Positions 18,520 to 28,362 are shown, numbered from the stretch's first letter. The stretch: 64,000 nt of DNA from JANQOH01 sp965242575 (GCA_965242575.1 OZ251461.1:2666001-2730000); one strand, 5' to 3'. Numbers and translations are program-made. The notes: a model not told the origin generated them from the letters alone.

Positions 18520-19391
18520 CGGACCACGGGGCGCGGCGCGCGCCCCCGCCGGAAATTGCGCCGCCGCCGGCGACTCCTTCGCCGCCGGCGGGTGGGCCGC
18601 GCCGCCGGCGCGTCGCGGCGCTGGCCGCGCTCGTCGCCCTGGCGCTGGCCGGCGCGGCGGCGCTCCGCCTATGGGGGCCGGCCGGCGGCGGCGGCGAGGC
18701 GCCGCTGCTCCGCGCCGAGCCGGGGCCGCTCCGCGAGCGCCCGGCGGACCCCGGCGGCATGGAGGTCCCCTACCGCGACGTGCTGGCGCTGCACGAACTC
18801 GGCATGCCCCCGGACGAGGCCGCAGAACCCGCGGTCGAGCGCCTCCTGCCGCCGCCGGAGGAGCCGCTGCCGAAGCCGGGCGCGCCGGCGGATCCGGCGG
18901 GCGGGATCGTCGTCGCGCCGCTCGACGCGCCGGAGGCCGCCGCCGCGCAGACTCCCGCCGCGCCGGAGCCCGAACCCGCGCCGCCCCCCGCCGCGGAGCC
19001 TTCCGCTGCGGAGCCCCCCGCCGCAGAGCCGGATCCCGCCGCGGCCCCGCCCGTCGAAACCGGGACGGCCGAAGTCGAGTCCGCCCCGGTCGAACCGGAT
19101 CCGGCGGACCCGATAGGCGACGTCCTGGCCGGTCTGCCGGGCGCGTTCGCCGTCCAGCTCGGCGCCTGGAGCACTCGCGCGGAGGCCGAGGCGGGCTGGG
19201 CGCGCGCCCTGGCGCGGGCGCCGGAGCTCCTCGAACCGGTCGGGCGGTTCGTCGCCGCGCCGGCGGAGGCGGACGGCGCCGGCGGCCTCCACCGCCTGCG
19301 GGCGGGGCCGATGCCGGACCGCGCCGGCGCCGAGGCGCTGTGCGCGGGGCTCGCGGACGCCGGAGTCCCGTGCTTCGTCGTGGCGCGGTGA
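18516..19391 (+). CDS. SPOR-domain membrane protein
   Basis: 291 residues from the GTG at 18516, which overlaps the argS stop as GTGA. The layout is a short basic cytoplasmic part ending PRRRR, one membrane helix (VAALAALVALALAGAAALRL), a long Pro/Ala/Glu-rich spacer, and a C-terminal SPOR domain beginning AFAVQLGAWSTRAEAEAGW. SPOR domains bind septal peptidoglycan stripped of stem peptides, so it probably acts at division or in cell-wall remodelling. A SPOR gene at this place, between argS and nagZ, is a conserved alphaproteobacterial arrangement. Confidence 0.85.
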   Translation: MTDHGARRAPPPEIAPPPATPSPPAGGPRRRRVAALAALVALALAGAAALRLWGPAGGGGEAPLLRAEPGPLRERPADPGGMEVPYRDVLALHELGMPPDEAAEPAVERLLPPPEEPLPKPGAPADPAGGIVVAPLDAPEAAAAQTPAAPEPEPAPPPAAEPSAAEPPAAEPDPAAAPPVETGTAEVESAPVEPDPADPIGDVLAGLPGAFAVQLGAWSTRAEAEAGWARALARAPELLEPVGRFVAAPAEADGAGGLHRLRAGPMPDRAGAEALCAGLADAGVPCFVVAR

Positions 19392-20416
19392 GCGCCGGCG
19401 GCCGGCCGCCGCGGGCGCTGGTCCTGGGCTGCGCCGGCCCGGTCCTCGGCGGCGAGGAGCGGCGCTTCTTCGAGAGCTGCGACCCGTTCGGGTTCATCCT
19501 CTTCGCGCGCAACGTGGAGGCGCCCGGGCAGGTCGCGGCGCTCGTCCGGGCGCTCCGCGAGACGGTGGGGCGCGCCGACGCGCCGGTGCTCATCGACCAG
19601 GAGGGCGGCCGCGTCGCGCGGCTGCGGCCGCCGCATTGGCCCGCCCGGCCGCCGGCGGCGCGGTTCGGCGCGCTCGCCGCCATCGACCGCGCCGCCGGCG
19701 CCGAGGCGGCGGCGCTCAACGCCCGCCTGATCGCCGCCGACCTCGCGCCGCTGGGGATCGACGTGAACTGCCTCCCCGTCCTCGACGTCCCGGCGCCGGG
19801 CGCGCATGCGGTCATCGGCGACCGCGCCTTCGCCGCCGACCCGGACGCCGTCGCCGTCCTCGGCCGCGCGGCGTGCGGCGGCCTGCTCGCCGGCGGCGTG
19901 CTGCCGGCGCTCAAGCACGTCCCCGGCCACGGCCGCGCCGGCTCCGACAGCCATCTGGCGCTTCCGGTGGTCGATGCGCCGGAGGCGGCGCTGGAGGCGG
20001 TGGATTTCGCCCCCTTCCGGGCGCTCCGCGACATGCCGCTGGCGATGACGGCGCACGTCGTCTATTCCGCCATCGACCCGGACCGCCCCGCCACCGTGTC
20101 GCCGCGCGTCGTCGCGCGGGCGATTCGCGGCGCCATCGGTTTCGACGGCCTGTTACTGACCGACGACGTATCGATGGCGGCGCTCTCCGGCGCGCCGGGC
20201 GAGCGCGCCGCCGCCGCGCTGGCCGCGGGTTGCGACCTCGTCCTGCACTGCAACGGCGACCTCGCCGAAATGCGCGCCGCGGCGGCCGCCGCCGGGCCGC
20301 TGTCGGACGCCGCGCAGGAGCGCGCCGCGCGCGCCGCCGGGTTCGCGCGCACGCCGCCCGCCTTCGACGCCGCCGCCGCCGCCGCGCGGCTCGATTCGCT
20401 GCTCGCGGCCGCGTGA
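19388..20416 (+). CDS. nagZ: Beta-N-acetylhexosaminidase, GH3
   Basis: 342 residues. Glycoside hydrolase family 3 enzyme that removes N-acetylglucosamine from anhydromuropeptides during cell-wall recycling in the cytoplasm. Seen motifs: LIDQEGGRVARL, the NagZ catalytic loop KHVPGHGRAGSDSH, and the nucleophile segment LLLTDDVSMAAL. The GTG at 19388 overlaps the SPOR stop by four bases. The length fits the family and there is no signal peptide, consistent with a cytoplasmic enzyme. The position after a SPOR gene supports a peptidoglycan-related unit. Confidence 0.92.
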   Translation: MSAGGRPPRALVLGCAGPVLGGEERRFFESCDPFGFILFARNVEAPGQVAALVRALRETVGRADAPVLIDQEGGRVARLRPPHWPARPPAARFGALAAIDRAAGAEAAALNARLIAADLAPLGIDVNCLPVLDVPAPGAHAVIGDRAFAADPDAVAVLGRAACGGLLAGGVLPALKHVPGHGRAGSDSHLALPVVDAPEAALEAVDFAPFRALRDMPLAMTAHVVYSAIDPDRPATVSPRVVARAIRGAIGFDGLLLTDDVSMAALSGAPGERAAAALAAGCDLVLHCNGDLAEMRAAAAAAGPLSDAAQERAARAAGFARTPPAFDAAAAAARLDSLLAAA

Positions 20417-20422
20417 GCGCCG

Positions 20423-21169
20423 ATGGCGGACGCGGAGGATTTCGTCCTCGACCTGGACGGGTTCGAGGGGCCGATCGACCTTCTGCTGTCCCTCGCCCGG
20501 GCGCAGAAGGTGGACTTGGCGCGCATCTCGATCCTGCAACTGGCCGAGCAGTATCTCGACTACGTCCGCCGCGCCCGCCTGCGGCGGCTGGAGATCGCGG
20601 CGGACTACCTGGTGATGGCGGCGTGGCTCGCCTATCTGAAATCCCGCCTGCTGCTCCCCGCCGGCGAGGACGACGCCGGGGAGCCGAGCGCCGAGGCGCT
20701 CGCCGAGGCGCTAGCGTTCCGGCTGCGTAAACTCGAGGCGATGCGCGACGCGGCGGCGCGGCTGATGGCCGGCGACCTGCTGGGCCGCGACGTATTTCCG
20801 CGCGGCCTGGCGGAGACGACCGAGGTCGTCGAGAAGCCGGTGTTCGCGGTGGCGCTCGCCGACCTGGTCGCCGCCTACGCCGACCGGGCGCGGCGCGGCG
20901 CGGCGCGCGAGGCGCTGCGGGTGGCGCCGGCGCCGCTGCCCGGCCTCGAGGAGGCGGCGCGGCGCATGTCCGCCCTGCTCGGCGCGGCGGCGGACTGGAC
21001 GGCGCTGTCGCGATTCCTGCCCGACGCGCCGGCCGGACCGCTCGGCGCGCGCGCGGCGCTCGCCTCGGCCCTCGCCGCCTCGCTCGAACTGGCGCGTTCG
21101 GGGCGCGTCGAAATCCGCCAGGCGGCGCCCTTCGCGCCGGTCTTCCTGCGCCGCGGCGCGGCGCCGTGA
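20423..21169 (+). CDS. scpA: Segregation and condensation protein A
   Basis: 248-residue kleisin subunit that bridges the SMC heads in the bacterial condensin complex, needed for chromosome compaction and segregation. The N-terminus has the family signature LDGFEGPIDLLLSLARAQKV and the following AEQYLDYV and YLVMAAWLAYLKSRLLLP segments. It starts at ATG 20423, six bases after nagZ, and its stop overlaps scpB by four bases. Confidence 0.93.
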   Translation: MADAEDFVLDLDGFEGPIDLLLSLARAQKVDLARISILQLAEQYLDYVRRARLRRLEIAADYLVMAAWLAYLKSRLLLPAGEDDAGEPSAEALAEALAFRLRKLEAMRDAAARLMAGDLLGRDVFPRGLAETTEVVEKPVFAVALADLVAAYADRARRGAAREALRVAPAPLPGLEEAARRMSALLGAAADWTALSRFLPDAPAGPLGARAALASALAASLELARSGRVEIRQAAPFAPVFLRRGAAP

Positions 21170-21789
21170 CGGGCGCCGACGACCGCGCGCTCCGCGTGCT
21201 GGAGGCGGTGCTGTTCGCCTCCCGCGACCCGCTCCCGGAAGAGATCCTGGCGGCGCATCTGCCGGAGGATTCCGACGTTGCGGCGCTGCTCGCGGCGCTG
21301 GCGGAGCATTACGCCGGGCGCGGCGTCGAGCTGCGCCGGCTCGGCGCCGGCTGGGCGCTGCGCACCGCGCCCGACCTGGCCGCCGCCCTCAAGCGCGAGA
21401 CCGAAGTCCGCCGCCGGCTGTCGCGCGCGGCGCTGGAGACCCTGGCCATCGTCGCCTACCACCAGCCCGTCACCCGCGCCGAGATCGAGGCCGTCCGCGG
21501 CGTCGCCGTCAGCCGCGGCACCCTCGACATCCTGTTCGACCGGGGCTGGATCGAGCCCCGCGGCCGCCGCCGCGCGCCGGGCCGCCCGGCGACCTGGGTC
21601 ACGACTCCGGGTTTTCTCGACCATTTCGGCCTGGCGTCGCTCGACGACCTGCCGGCGCTGGAGGAGCTGCGCGCCTCCGGCCTGCTCGCCATGGAGCCGC
21701 TCTTCGCGCCGCCGATGGAGGACGATTCCGGGGACGGCGCGGACGGCGGCGGCGGCGGGGCCGAACGCGGCGCGCGGGAGTGCGATTGA
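21166..21789 (+). CDS. scpB: Segregation and condensation protein B
   Basis: 207-residue winged-helix partner of ScpA in the SMC-ScpAB condensin. Family features are RALRVLEAVLFASRDPLPEE at the start, ALETLAIVAYHQPVTRAEIE, and RGTLDILFDRGWIEP. The GTG at 21166 overlaps the scpA stop as GTGA. Many Alphaproteobacteria carry tatABC next; here the operon ends and an iron-transport gene follows. Confidence 0.92.
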   Translation: MTGADDRALRVLEAVLFASRDPLPEEILAAHLPEDSDVAALLAALAEHYAGRGVELRRLGAGWALRTAPDLAAALKRETEVRRRLSRAALETLAIVAYHQPVTRAEIEAVRGVAVSRGTLDILFDRGWIEPRGRRRAPGRPATWVTTPGFLDHFGLASLDDLPALEELRASGLLAMEPLFAPPMEDDSGDGADGGGGGAERGARECD

Positions 21790-21849
21790 TTTGCAGTCGC
21801 ATATGCGGCATCCTCCGCCCGAACCGCATCATGGAGCCGGGAGGACACG

Positions 21850-22866
21850 GTGGCCCGCATCCGAACCCTTATCGCCGCCTGCGCGGCGCTGGCCGCGGCG
21901 GACGCCGCCCGGGCGGCCGAGGTCAACGTCTATTCGGCGCGCAAGGAGGCGCTGATCCGGCCGCTCCTCGACGCCTTCGCGGCCGATTCCGGGATCGAGG
22001 TCCGCCTCGTCACCGGCAAGGCGGGGCAGTTGCACGAACGCCTCGCCGCCGAGGGGCGCAACAGCCCGGCGGACGTGTTCCTGACCGTCGATGCGGGCAA
22101 CCTCCACCGCGCCAGGGAGGCCGGCCTGCTGCGCCCCGTCCGCTCCGCCGTCCTCGAAGCGGCCGTCCCCGCGCGCTGGCGCGACCCGGACGGCTACTGG
22201 TTCGGCTTCAGCCTGCGCGCCCGGGTGCTGGTCTATGCGGCGGACCGGGTGGCGCCCGGCGAACTCTCCACCTACGAGGCGCTCGCCGGCCCGGCCTGGC
22301 GCGGGCGCATCCTCGTCCGCTCGTCGGGCAACATCTACAACCAGTCGCTGATCGCGTCGCTGATCGCCGCGAACGGCGCGGAGGCGACCGAAGCCTGGGC
22401 GCGCGGCCTGGTCGCCAACATGGCGCGGACGCCGAAGGGCGGCGACACCGACCAGATCCGCGCCGTGGCGGCGGGGGAGGGCGACGTCGCCATCGCCAAC
22501 ACCTATTATTACGGCGCGCTCGCCGCGTCGGACGACCCCGCCGACCGCGCCGTCGTCGCGGCGACGGGCGTCTTCTTCCCCAACCGCGACGGGCGCGGGG
22601 CGCACGTCAACGTCTCCGGCGCCGGGATTTGCGCGCATGCGCCCAACGCCGAATCGGCGCTGGCCCTGCTGGAGCACCTCGCCGGGCCGGAGGCGCAGGA
22701 GGCGTTCGCGCGGCTCAACCACGAATTCCCCGTGCGCGCCGGCGTCCCGCCGTCCGGCGCCGCCGCCGCGTGGGGCGACGTCCGGATGGACGACCTGCCG
22801 CTCGCCGTTCTGGGCGCGCGCAACCGCGAAGCCATCGAACTCGCCGACCGCGCCGGCTGGCGCTAG
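21850..22866 (+). CDS. Iron(III) ABC transporter periplasmic substrate-binding protein
   Basis: 338 residues; FbpA/FutA-like extracytoplasmic binding protein. A signal peptide (RTLIAACAALAAADAARA) is followed by the family start EVNVYSARKEALIRPLLDAF. Near residue 220 the YYYG motif in IANTYYYGAL provides tyrosines typical of ferric iron coordination, preceded by DTDQIRAVAAGEGDVA. A GGGAGGA site lies 8 bases before the GTG at 21850. No permease or ATPase gene is adjacent, so it must work with a transporter encoded elsewhere. A Fur or Irr site might be expected upstream, but I could not identify one with confidence. Confidence 0.85.
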   Translation: MARIRTLIAACAALAAADAARAAEVNVYSARKEALIRPLLDAFAADSGIEVRLVTGKAGQLHERLAAEGRNSPADVFLTVDAGNLHRAREAGLLRPVRSAVLEAAVPARWRDPDGYWFGFSLRARVLVYAADRVAPGELSTYEALAGPAWRGRILVRSSGNIYNQSLIASLIAANGAEATEAWARGLVANMARTPKGGDTDQIRAVAAGEGDVAIANTYYYGALAASDDPADRAVVAATGVFFPNRDGRGAHVNVSGAGICAHAPNAESALALLEHLAGPEAQEAFARLNHEFPVRAGVPPSGAAAAWGDVRMDDLPLAVLGARNREAIELADRAGWR

Positions 22867-22913
22867 CCCGCGCGTCCCGGAGCCCGTACCGGAACGAGCG
22901 GTCGATACGCCGC

Positions 22914-22984
22914 TTGCGAGCGTCGGCGGTCCCGCGGAAAGCGGATTGGAATTGCGCTCCGTCCGTAACGAGAATTGCCGGACG
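22914..22984. repeat. Half copy of the dispersed MITE-like repeat
   Basis: Aligns along its length with 14880-14945: GGCGGTCCC, then GGAAAGCGGAT, then TCCGTAACGAGAATTGCCGG at the right end. The left inverted repeat seen in the full copy is missing, so this is a truncated member. It lies after the iron-binding-protein gene. Confidence 0.5.
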
Positions 22985-23015
22985 TGGAAGCGCAGCGTTG
23001 ATTCCGGCGCCGCCC

Positions 23016-23024
23016 TGTGGATAA
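23016..23024 (-). promoter_or_regulatory. DnaA-box-like 9-mer
   Basis: TGTGGATAA on the plus strand is the exact complement of the consensus DnaA box TTATCCACA. It is a single site 40 bases upstream of a small gene, so it is more likely a regulatory or chance match than an origin. A TTGATT at 22998 and GATAAG at 23020, 16 bases apart, also form a weak promoter that would overlap it. Confidence 0.3.
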
Positions 23025-23063
23025 GTTGCGCCCTCGGCCCATCGCGCGGACACAGGAAGCCGC

Positions 23064-23204
23064 ATGAAGACGCTCAAACGTCTGCTCGCCGTCCTGGCCG
23101 CGGTCGTCCTGATCGGCGGCGGCTGGCTGCTCGCGACGCGGGATTTTCCCGCCCCCGCCGAGCGCGTGGTGAAGCCGATCTCCGATGACCGGCTGCCGCG
23201 CTGA
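23064..23204 (+). CDS. Small single-helix membrane protein, hypothetical
   Basis: 46 residues beginning MKTLKRLLAVLAAVVLIGG and ending KPISDDRLPR. It has a basic N-terminus, one hydrophobic helix and a short polar tail. An AGGAAG ribosome-binding site lies 5 bases before the ATG. Similar short proteins occur upstream of xerD in some Alphaproteobacteria (from memory, not checked). Its end overlaps the start of the next gene by 20 bases, which suggests translational coupling. Function is unknown. Confidence 0.55.
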   Translation: MKTLKRLLAVLAAVVLIGGGWLLATRDFPAPAERVVKPISDDRLPR

Positions 23205-24864
23205 CCCGCCCGCGCGCCGGCTCTTCGGCGCCGGCGGCCGGCTCCTTGGCGCCGGGATGCTCCTCGCCGCCGCCGCCGCCGGGGCGCAGGAGGAGCTGGC
23301 GCCGGGCGAACCCCTGCCCCTGCCGCCGGAGGCCCAGGACGGCGGCGCGGTCTCGGTCGGGCGGCTGGAGGCGGTGGGCGGCGACGCCGCCGGCGCCCTC
23401 GACCCCGCCGCGGGCGGCTTCGCCGGGAACCCGTGGCGCGGCGTTCCGGGCGACCGCGCGGCGGCGCTGCTGGAGCGCGCCCCGGCGCCCGCGCGGTCGC
23501 CGGCGATGAACGACCTGCTGCGCCGGCTTCTGGCCAGCGCCGGGGAGCCCGAGCCCGGCGGCCTGGCGGAGGGCGCGTTCGCGGCGCGGCGCGCCGCCCT
23601 GCTGGCGCGGCTCGGCGCGTTCGCGGAAGCGGCGCGGATCGCCGAATCGGTCGCCGCCGCGCGCTGGACCCGCGCCGAGGTCCACTTCTGGCGCGGCGAG
23701 AACGACCCCGCCTGCGCCCTCGTCCGCGACGCCGCGGGCGTGGAGCCGGCGCCGGAATGGCGCCGCGCCCTGGCGCTCTGCCAAGCGCTGGACGGGGACT
23801 CCATCGGCGCCGAACTGACCCTGGCGCTGCTCTACGACCGCGCCGACGCGGCCGACGCGCCGTTCCTGAGGCTGGTCGGGGGCCTGCTGGGGCACGTCGC
23901 GGCGGGCGGGCCGGCGCTCGACGACGCGGCGGGGTTCGCCGCCACACGGGCCGCCGGCGCAGAGCTCCGCGCCGCCGACGCGGCCGCGACGGGCCCGGCG
24001 GCGGCGCGCGCCCTCGCGCTGCATCCCGAAATCGCGGTCGAGGTCCGGCTCGCCGCGGCCGAGCGCGCGGCCGCGACCGGCGCCATTCCGCCGGACGAAC
24101 TCGCCGCCGCCTATCGCCGCCCCGTATTCCTCGAGGACGAGCTGGCGGCGGCGGAGCCCGCGCCGGGGGCGGACGCCATGGCGCGGGCGCGGCTCCTCCA
24201 GGCGGCGGAGGCGGCCGCGGACGGCGAGCGGCGGGCGGCGCTGCTGGCGGCGCTGTGGACTCCGGCGCCGGGCTGGCCGGGCCTGGGGCCGCTGGCGCGC
24301 GCGGCGGAGGCGGCGGCGCTGGAGGCCGCCCCCGGCCCGCGCCTGGCGCGCTTCGCCCCGGTCCTGGCGCGGGGGCTGGCCGCGGCCGGGCGCGGCGCGG
24401 CGGCGGCGGCGTGGCTCCGCGTCCTCGAGGACCCGGAGGCGCGCTGGCGCGCGGCGCCGCTGGCGGCGGCGGTGGGCGGCGGCTGGGACGCGGCGGCGGC
24501 GCGCCGCTGGCTCGAGGAGGCTCCCGCCGATGCCGGCCCGGCGCATGTCGAGCGCGCGTTCGCGGTCCTCGACGCGGCGGGGCGGAACCCGGGCGCCGAG
24601 GCCTGGGCGGCGTTTCTCGACGCGCCGCCCGGCGTAACCCTCGCCGCGCCCAATGTCGGCCTGCGCTACGGGTTGCGCGACGCGGCGCGCGCCGGCCGCG
24701 CCGGCGAGGCGGTGCTGTACGCCCTGGTCGCCATCGGCGAGGCGGGGCCGGCGGCGGCGAACGGACTCGCGCTCGGCGCGGCGATTCGCGCGCTGCGCGC
24801 CCTGGGCCTGGAGGACGATGCGCGGGCCCTCGCCGTGGAGGCGCTGGCGGAGGCCGCGCCGTGA
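23185..24864 (+). CDS. Exported alanine-rich helical-repeat protein, hypothetical
   Basis: 559 residues. A signal peptide near residues 15-35 (LLGAGMLLAAAAAGAQ) is followed by GNPWRGVPGDRAAALLERAP and a long alanine-rich helical body with TPR-like periodicity, for example LLARLGAFAEAARIAESVAA. It looks like a periplasmic scaffold protein. It overlaps the xerD start as GTGA, so the two are co-expressed. The composition is extreme but there is one long unbroken frame and a good context, so I treat it as real. No catalytic motif is visible. Confidence 0.65.
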   Translation: MTGCRADPPARRLFGAGGRLLGAGMLLAAAAAGAQEELAPGEPLPLPPEAQDGGAVSVGRLEAVGGDAAGALDPAAGGFAGNPWRGVPGDRAAALLERAPAPARSPAMNDLLRRLLASAGEPEPGGLAEGAFAARRAALLARLGAFAEAARIAESVAAARWTRAEVHFWRGENDPACALVRDAAGVEPAPEWRRALALCQALDGDSIGAELTLALLYDRADAADAPFLRLVGGLLGHVAAGGPALDDAAGFAATRAAGAELRAADAAATGPAAARALALHPEIAVEVRLAAAERAAATGAIPPDELAAAYRRPVFLEDELAAAEPAPGADAMARARLLQAAEAAADGERRAALLAALWTPAPGWPGLGPLARAAEAAALEAAPGPRLARFAPVLARGLAAAGRGAAAAAWLRVLEDPEARWRAAPLAAAVGGGWDAAAARRWLEEAPADAGPAHVERAFAVLDAAGRNPGAEAWAAFLDAPPGVTLAAPNVGLRYGLRDAARAGRAGEAVLYALVAIGEAGPAAANGLALGAAIRALRALGLEDDARALAVEALAEAAP

Positions 24865-25795
24865 ACGCGGCGTGGCTGGAGCCGTTCCTCGACATGCTGG
24901 CGGCCGAGCGCGGCGCCGCCGCCAACACGCTGGCCGCCTACCGCCGCGACCTCGCCGACGCCGACGCGGCCACGGGCGGCCTCGACCGGGCCGGGCAGGA
25001 CGCGCTGGCCGCCTATCTCCGCGATCTCGCGCGCCGGGGGATGGCGGCGCGGACGGTGGCGCGGCGGCTGTCGTGCCTGCGGCAGTATTTCGGTTTTCTC
25101 GTCGCCGAGGGCGCGCGGGCGGACGACCCCAGCGCCGCGCTGGAGGCGCCGCTGTCCGGGCGGCGCCTGCCGGCGACCCTGGAGGCGGCGGAGGTGGAGC
25201 GGCTGATCGACGCCGCGCGGGAGAAGCCGGGGCCGCGGGGAGTCCGCCTTACGGCGCTGGTGGAGCTGCTCTACGCCGCCGGGCTGCGGGTGTCGGAACT
25301 GGTGGGCCTGCCGATGTCGGCGCTGTCGGGGGACCCGCGCCTGCTGCTGGTGCGCGGCAAGGGGAGCAAGGAGCGGTTCGTCCCCGTCGGCGAGGCGGCG
25401 GCGGATGCGCTCGCCGACTACCTGGAGGCGCGGCCGCGGTTCCTGGGCCGGGGCGAATCCTCGCCCTGGCTGTTCCCGTCGCGCGGCGCGGCGGGGCATC
25501 TGACCCGGCACCGCTTCGCGCAGATGCTGAAGGCGCTGGCGGTCGACGCCGGCCTGGACCCGGCGCGCGTGTCGCCGCACGTGCTGCGCCACGCCTTCGC
25601 CAGCCACCTGTTGGCGAACGGCGCCGACCTGCGCGGCGTGCAGACCATGCTGGGGCACGCCGACATCTCGACGACGCAGATCTACACCCACGTGCTGGCG
25701 GAGCGCCTGGCGGCGCTGGTGGCCGACCACCATCCGCTGGCGCGCGCGGCGCGGGGAGGGGAGGCCCCGCCGGACCTTTCGCAAGGGGGACGGCC

Positions 25796-25799
<4 letters not shown>
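24861..25799 (+). CDS. xerD: Tyrosine recombinase XerD
   Basis: 312 residues. Site-specific recombinase that with XerC resolves chromosome dimers at dif. The N-terminal core-binding part has NTLAAYRRDL. The catalytic domain shows the first Arg in AAGLRVSELVGLP (about 143), the H-x-x-R pair in SPHVLRHAFASHLL (about 240), the second His in MLGHADISTT, and the nucleophile Tyr in TQIYTHV (about 275). The GTG at 24861 overlaps the previous stop and its own stop overlaps accA as ATGA. XerD directly before accA is a typical alphaproteobacterial order. Confidence 0.93.
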
Positions 25800-26752
<953 letters not shown>

Positions 26753-26760
26753 CGCGCGGC

Positions 26761-27371
26761 GGCGCGCCGCCCGGATCCGGCGCGGATTCGCAATTCCGGG
26801 AATTCCGGGACGCGGGGCGGGCGGGCTTCCGGGACATGGGCGTTCCGGGAGTTCCGGGAGTTCCGGGAGAACCGGGCGGGGCCGCGTGGCGGCGCGCCGC
26901 CCGGAACCGGCGCGGATTCGCAATTCCGGGAATTCCGGGACACGGGGCGGGCGCGCTTCCGGGACGGGGCGTCCGGGAGTTCCGGGAGAACCGGGCGGGG
27001 CCGCGTGGCGGCGCGCCGCCCGGAACCGGCGCGGATTCGCGATTCCGGGAATTCCGGGACGCGGGGCGGGCGCGCTTCCGGGACGGGGACGTTCCGGGAG
27101 TTCCGGGAGAACCGGGCGGGGCCGCGTGGCGGCGCGCCGCCCGGAACCGGCGCGGATTCGCAATTCCGGGAATTCCGGGACGCGGGGCGGGCGCGCTTCC
27201 GGGACGGGGCGTCCGGGAGTTCCGGGAGAACCGGGCGGGGCCGCATGGCGGCGCGCCGCCCGGAACCGGGATTGCGGATTCGCAATTCCGGGAATTCCGG
27301 GACGCGGGGCGGGCGCGCTTCCGGGACATGGGCGGTCCGGGAGTTCCGGGAGAACCGGGCGAGGCGCCGCG
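26761..27371. repeat. Five-copy tandem repeat, about 120 bp per unit
   Basis: Units begin with GGCGCGCCGCCCGGA at 26761, 26891, 27010, 27131 and 27250, giving periods of 130, 119, 121 and 119 bases. Each unit contains CGCGGATTCGCAATTCCGGG, a second AATTCCGGGA and a run of GTTCCGGGAG, ending GAACCGGGCGGGGCCGC. The first unit has an extra GTTCCGGGA step. Three forward and several reverse frames are open because the repeat is GC-rich; no credible gene start is seen. The 27372-27640 stretch after it has only a short fragment of the dispersed repeat (near 27395). Confidence 0.85.
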
Positions 27372-27647
27372 CCGTCATCGACGATGCCGGCGAGGACGCC
27401 GGCGGTCCCAGGGAGATCGGAGAGCGGGGTTCCGGCCATGCGTACGCCTCGCATATTGCGCCTTCGGGATTCCGGGAGAGGCCGCGCGCCGAGGCGCTAC
27501 TTGCCGGCGGGGCGGCGTGCGCCGACGGCCCGGAGGGCATCCGGATCGGCTCCCCATTAAAGCGCGTTCGCGGGCCTTGCGGGAGAGGACCATGGTCCGC
27601 CCCGCCCGGCGCCGGCCCCGGCGGCGGGCGAACCGGCCCTGCTTCGG

Positions 27648-27818
27648 TTACTCGACGCCATGCGCCGTTTCGAGGCGCTGCGCTCGCTCGGGGATGCCGA
27701 CCGCCGTAGCGACGATCCCGGCGTGCGCCTCGGCCTGCCGCCGCGCGACGCTGGCCGCCTCGAGGCCGCGCGTCGCCGCCAGCGTGTCGAACCCGGCCGC
27801 TGCCTATCCATTCGTCAT
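27648..27818 (-). pseudogene. Remnant of a DUF1640-like small protein gene
   Basis: Reading from an ATG at 27816-27818, the frame meets a TAG at 27804-27806. It then runs through FDTLAATRGLEAASVARRQA to a TAA at 27648. The FDTL...LEAA...RRQAEAHA pattern matches the N-terminal signature of the paralogues at 14.4-15.3 kb. The coiled-coil and membrane parts are missing. This is best read as a decayed copy. Confidence 0.4.
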
Positions 27819-27872
27819 GCAGGCAACATGAACGGCCCGCGCGACGGAGTCGAAGCGATTCCCCCGGTGTCG

Positions 27873-27902
27873 CCAGCAATTCTCACTATGGAAAATTGCT
27901 GG
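27873..27902. repeat. Short palindromic fragment of the dispersed repeat
   Basis: CCAGCAATT and AATTGCTGG form a perfect 9-base inverted repeat around CTCACTATGGAA. The left arm through TATGG matches the terminal repeat of the MITE-like element at 14773-14943. It lies just upstream of the higBA locus, either as a solo end or a deleted element. There is no T-run, so it is not a clear terminator. Confidence 0.5.
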
Positions 27903-27918
27903 CTGGCGGGGGTCGGAC

Positions 27919-27951
27919 TTGACACCTCCGCGACACGGCGGATCGTGTATC
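27919..27951 (+). promoter_or_regulatory. Promoter-like region of higBA
   Basis: A perfect TTGACA -35 hexamer lies at 27919-27924, 28 bases before the HigB ATG. The -10 is unclear; GTGTATCAT just before the start is the best AT-rich candidate but at a wide spacing. The partly palindromic GATCGTGTATCATGATC around the start could be where HigA binds to repress the operon, as is usual for this family. Confidence 0.4.
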
Positions 27952-28362
27952 ATGATCGAGAGCGTTCGACACAAGGCGCTTCGGGCTTACCCGGTGACGG
28001 GCCGGAAGCATGGCCTCCATGCCCACTGGATGAGCAGGTTGCGCCGGATACTTACGGTGCTCAAAGCGGCAGAAAAGCCGGAGGGCATGAATTACCCCGG
28101 ATCGCGCTTCCATGCCCTGAAAGGCGGTCGGGTTGGCCGCTATTCCGTGCGCTTGACGGCCAATGTCCGCGCCACCTTCGGGTGGGGCGACGACGGCGCG
28201 ACCGACGTGGATATAGAGGACTACACCGATGATCGAGAGACGCCCTTCCATAGAGCCCGTGCATCCGGGGGAGATCCTACGGGAGGAGGTTCTCCCTGCG
28301 CTCGCCATGAGCAAGACGGCAATGGCCGCCACCTTGGGAATATCCCGGCGGGCCTTCTATGA
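27952..28362 (+). CDS. higB: HigB/RelE-family toxin, C-terminally extended
   Basis: 136 residues from the ATG at 27952. The first 93 residues match the HigB/RelE mRNA-interferase fold: MIESVRHKALRAYPVTG, LRRILTVLKAAEKPEGMNYP, FHALKGGRVGRYSVRLTANV, RATFGWGDD and DIEDYTDD. Members normally stop right after the D-Y-E-D-Y-like end; here no stop follows, so the frame runs another 43 residues out of phase through the antitoxin gene. The usual stop may have been lost by mutation. HigB-type toxins cut mRNA on the ribosome. The antitoxin is broken, so this toxin may be weakened or inactive. Confidence 0.7.
   Translation: MIESVRHKALRAYPVTGRKHGLHAHWMSRLRRILTVLKAAEKPEGMNYPGSRFHALKGGRVGRYSVRLTANVRATFGWGDDGATDVDIEDYTDDRETPFHRARASGGDPTGGGSPCARHEQDGNGRHLGNIPAGLL

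Noticed and set aside
14956..20034. Minus-strand open frame of 1692 codons
   Set aside because: Antisense to dgt, argS, SPOR and nagZ; only the first-read 116-codon 3' part is a real gene. High GC makes long shadow frames.
23016..23024. Replication origin at the DnaA box
   Set aside because: Only one box, no AT-rich unwinding region and no dnaA, dnaN or parAB genes nearby.
26761..27371. CRISPR array
   Set aside because: Units are about 120 bases, continuous and alike along their whole length, with no spacers and no cas genes.
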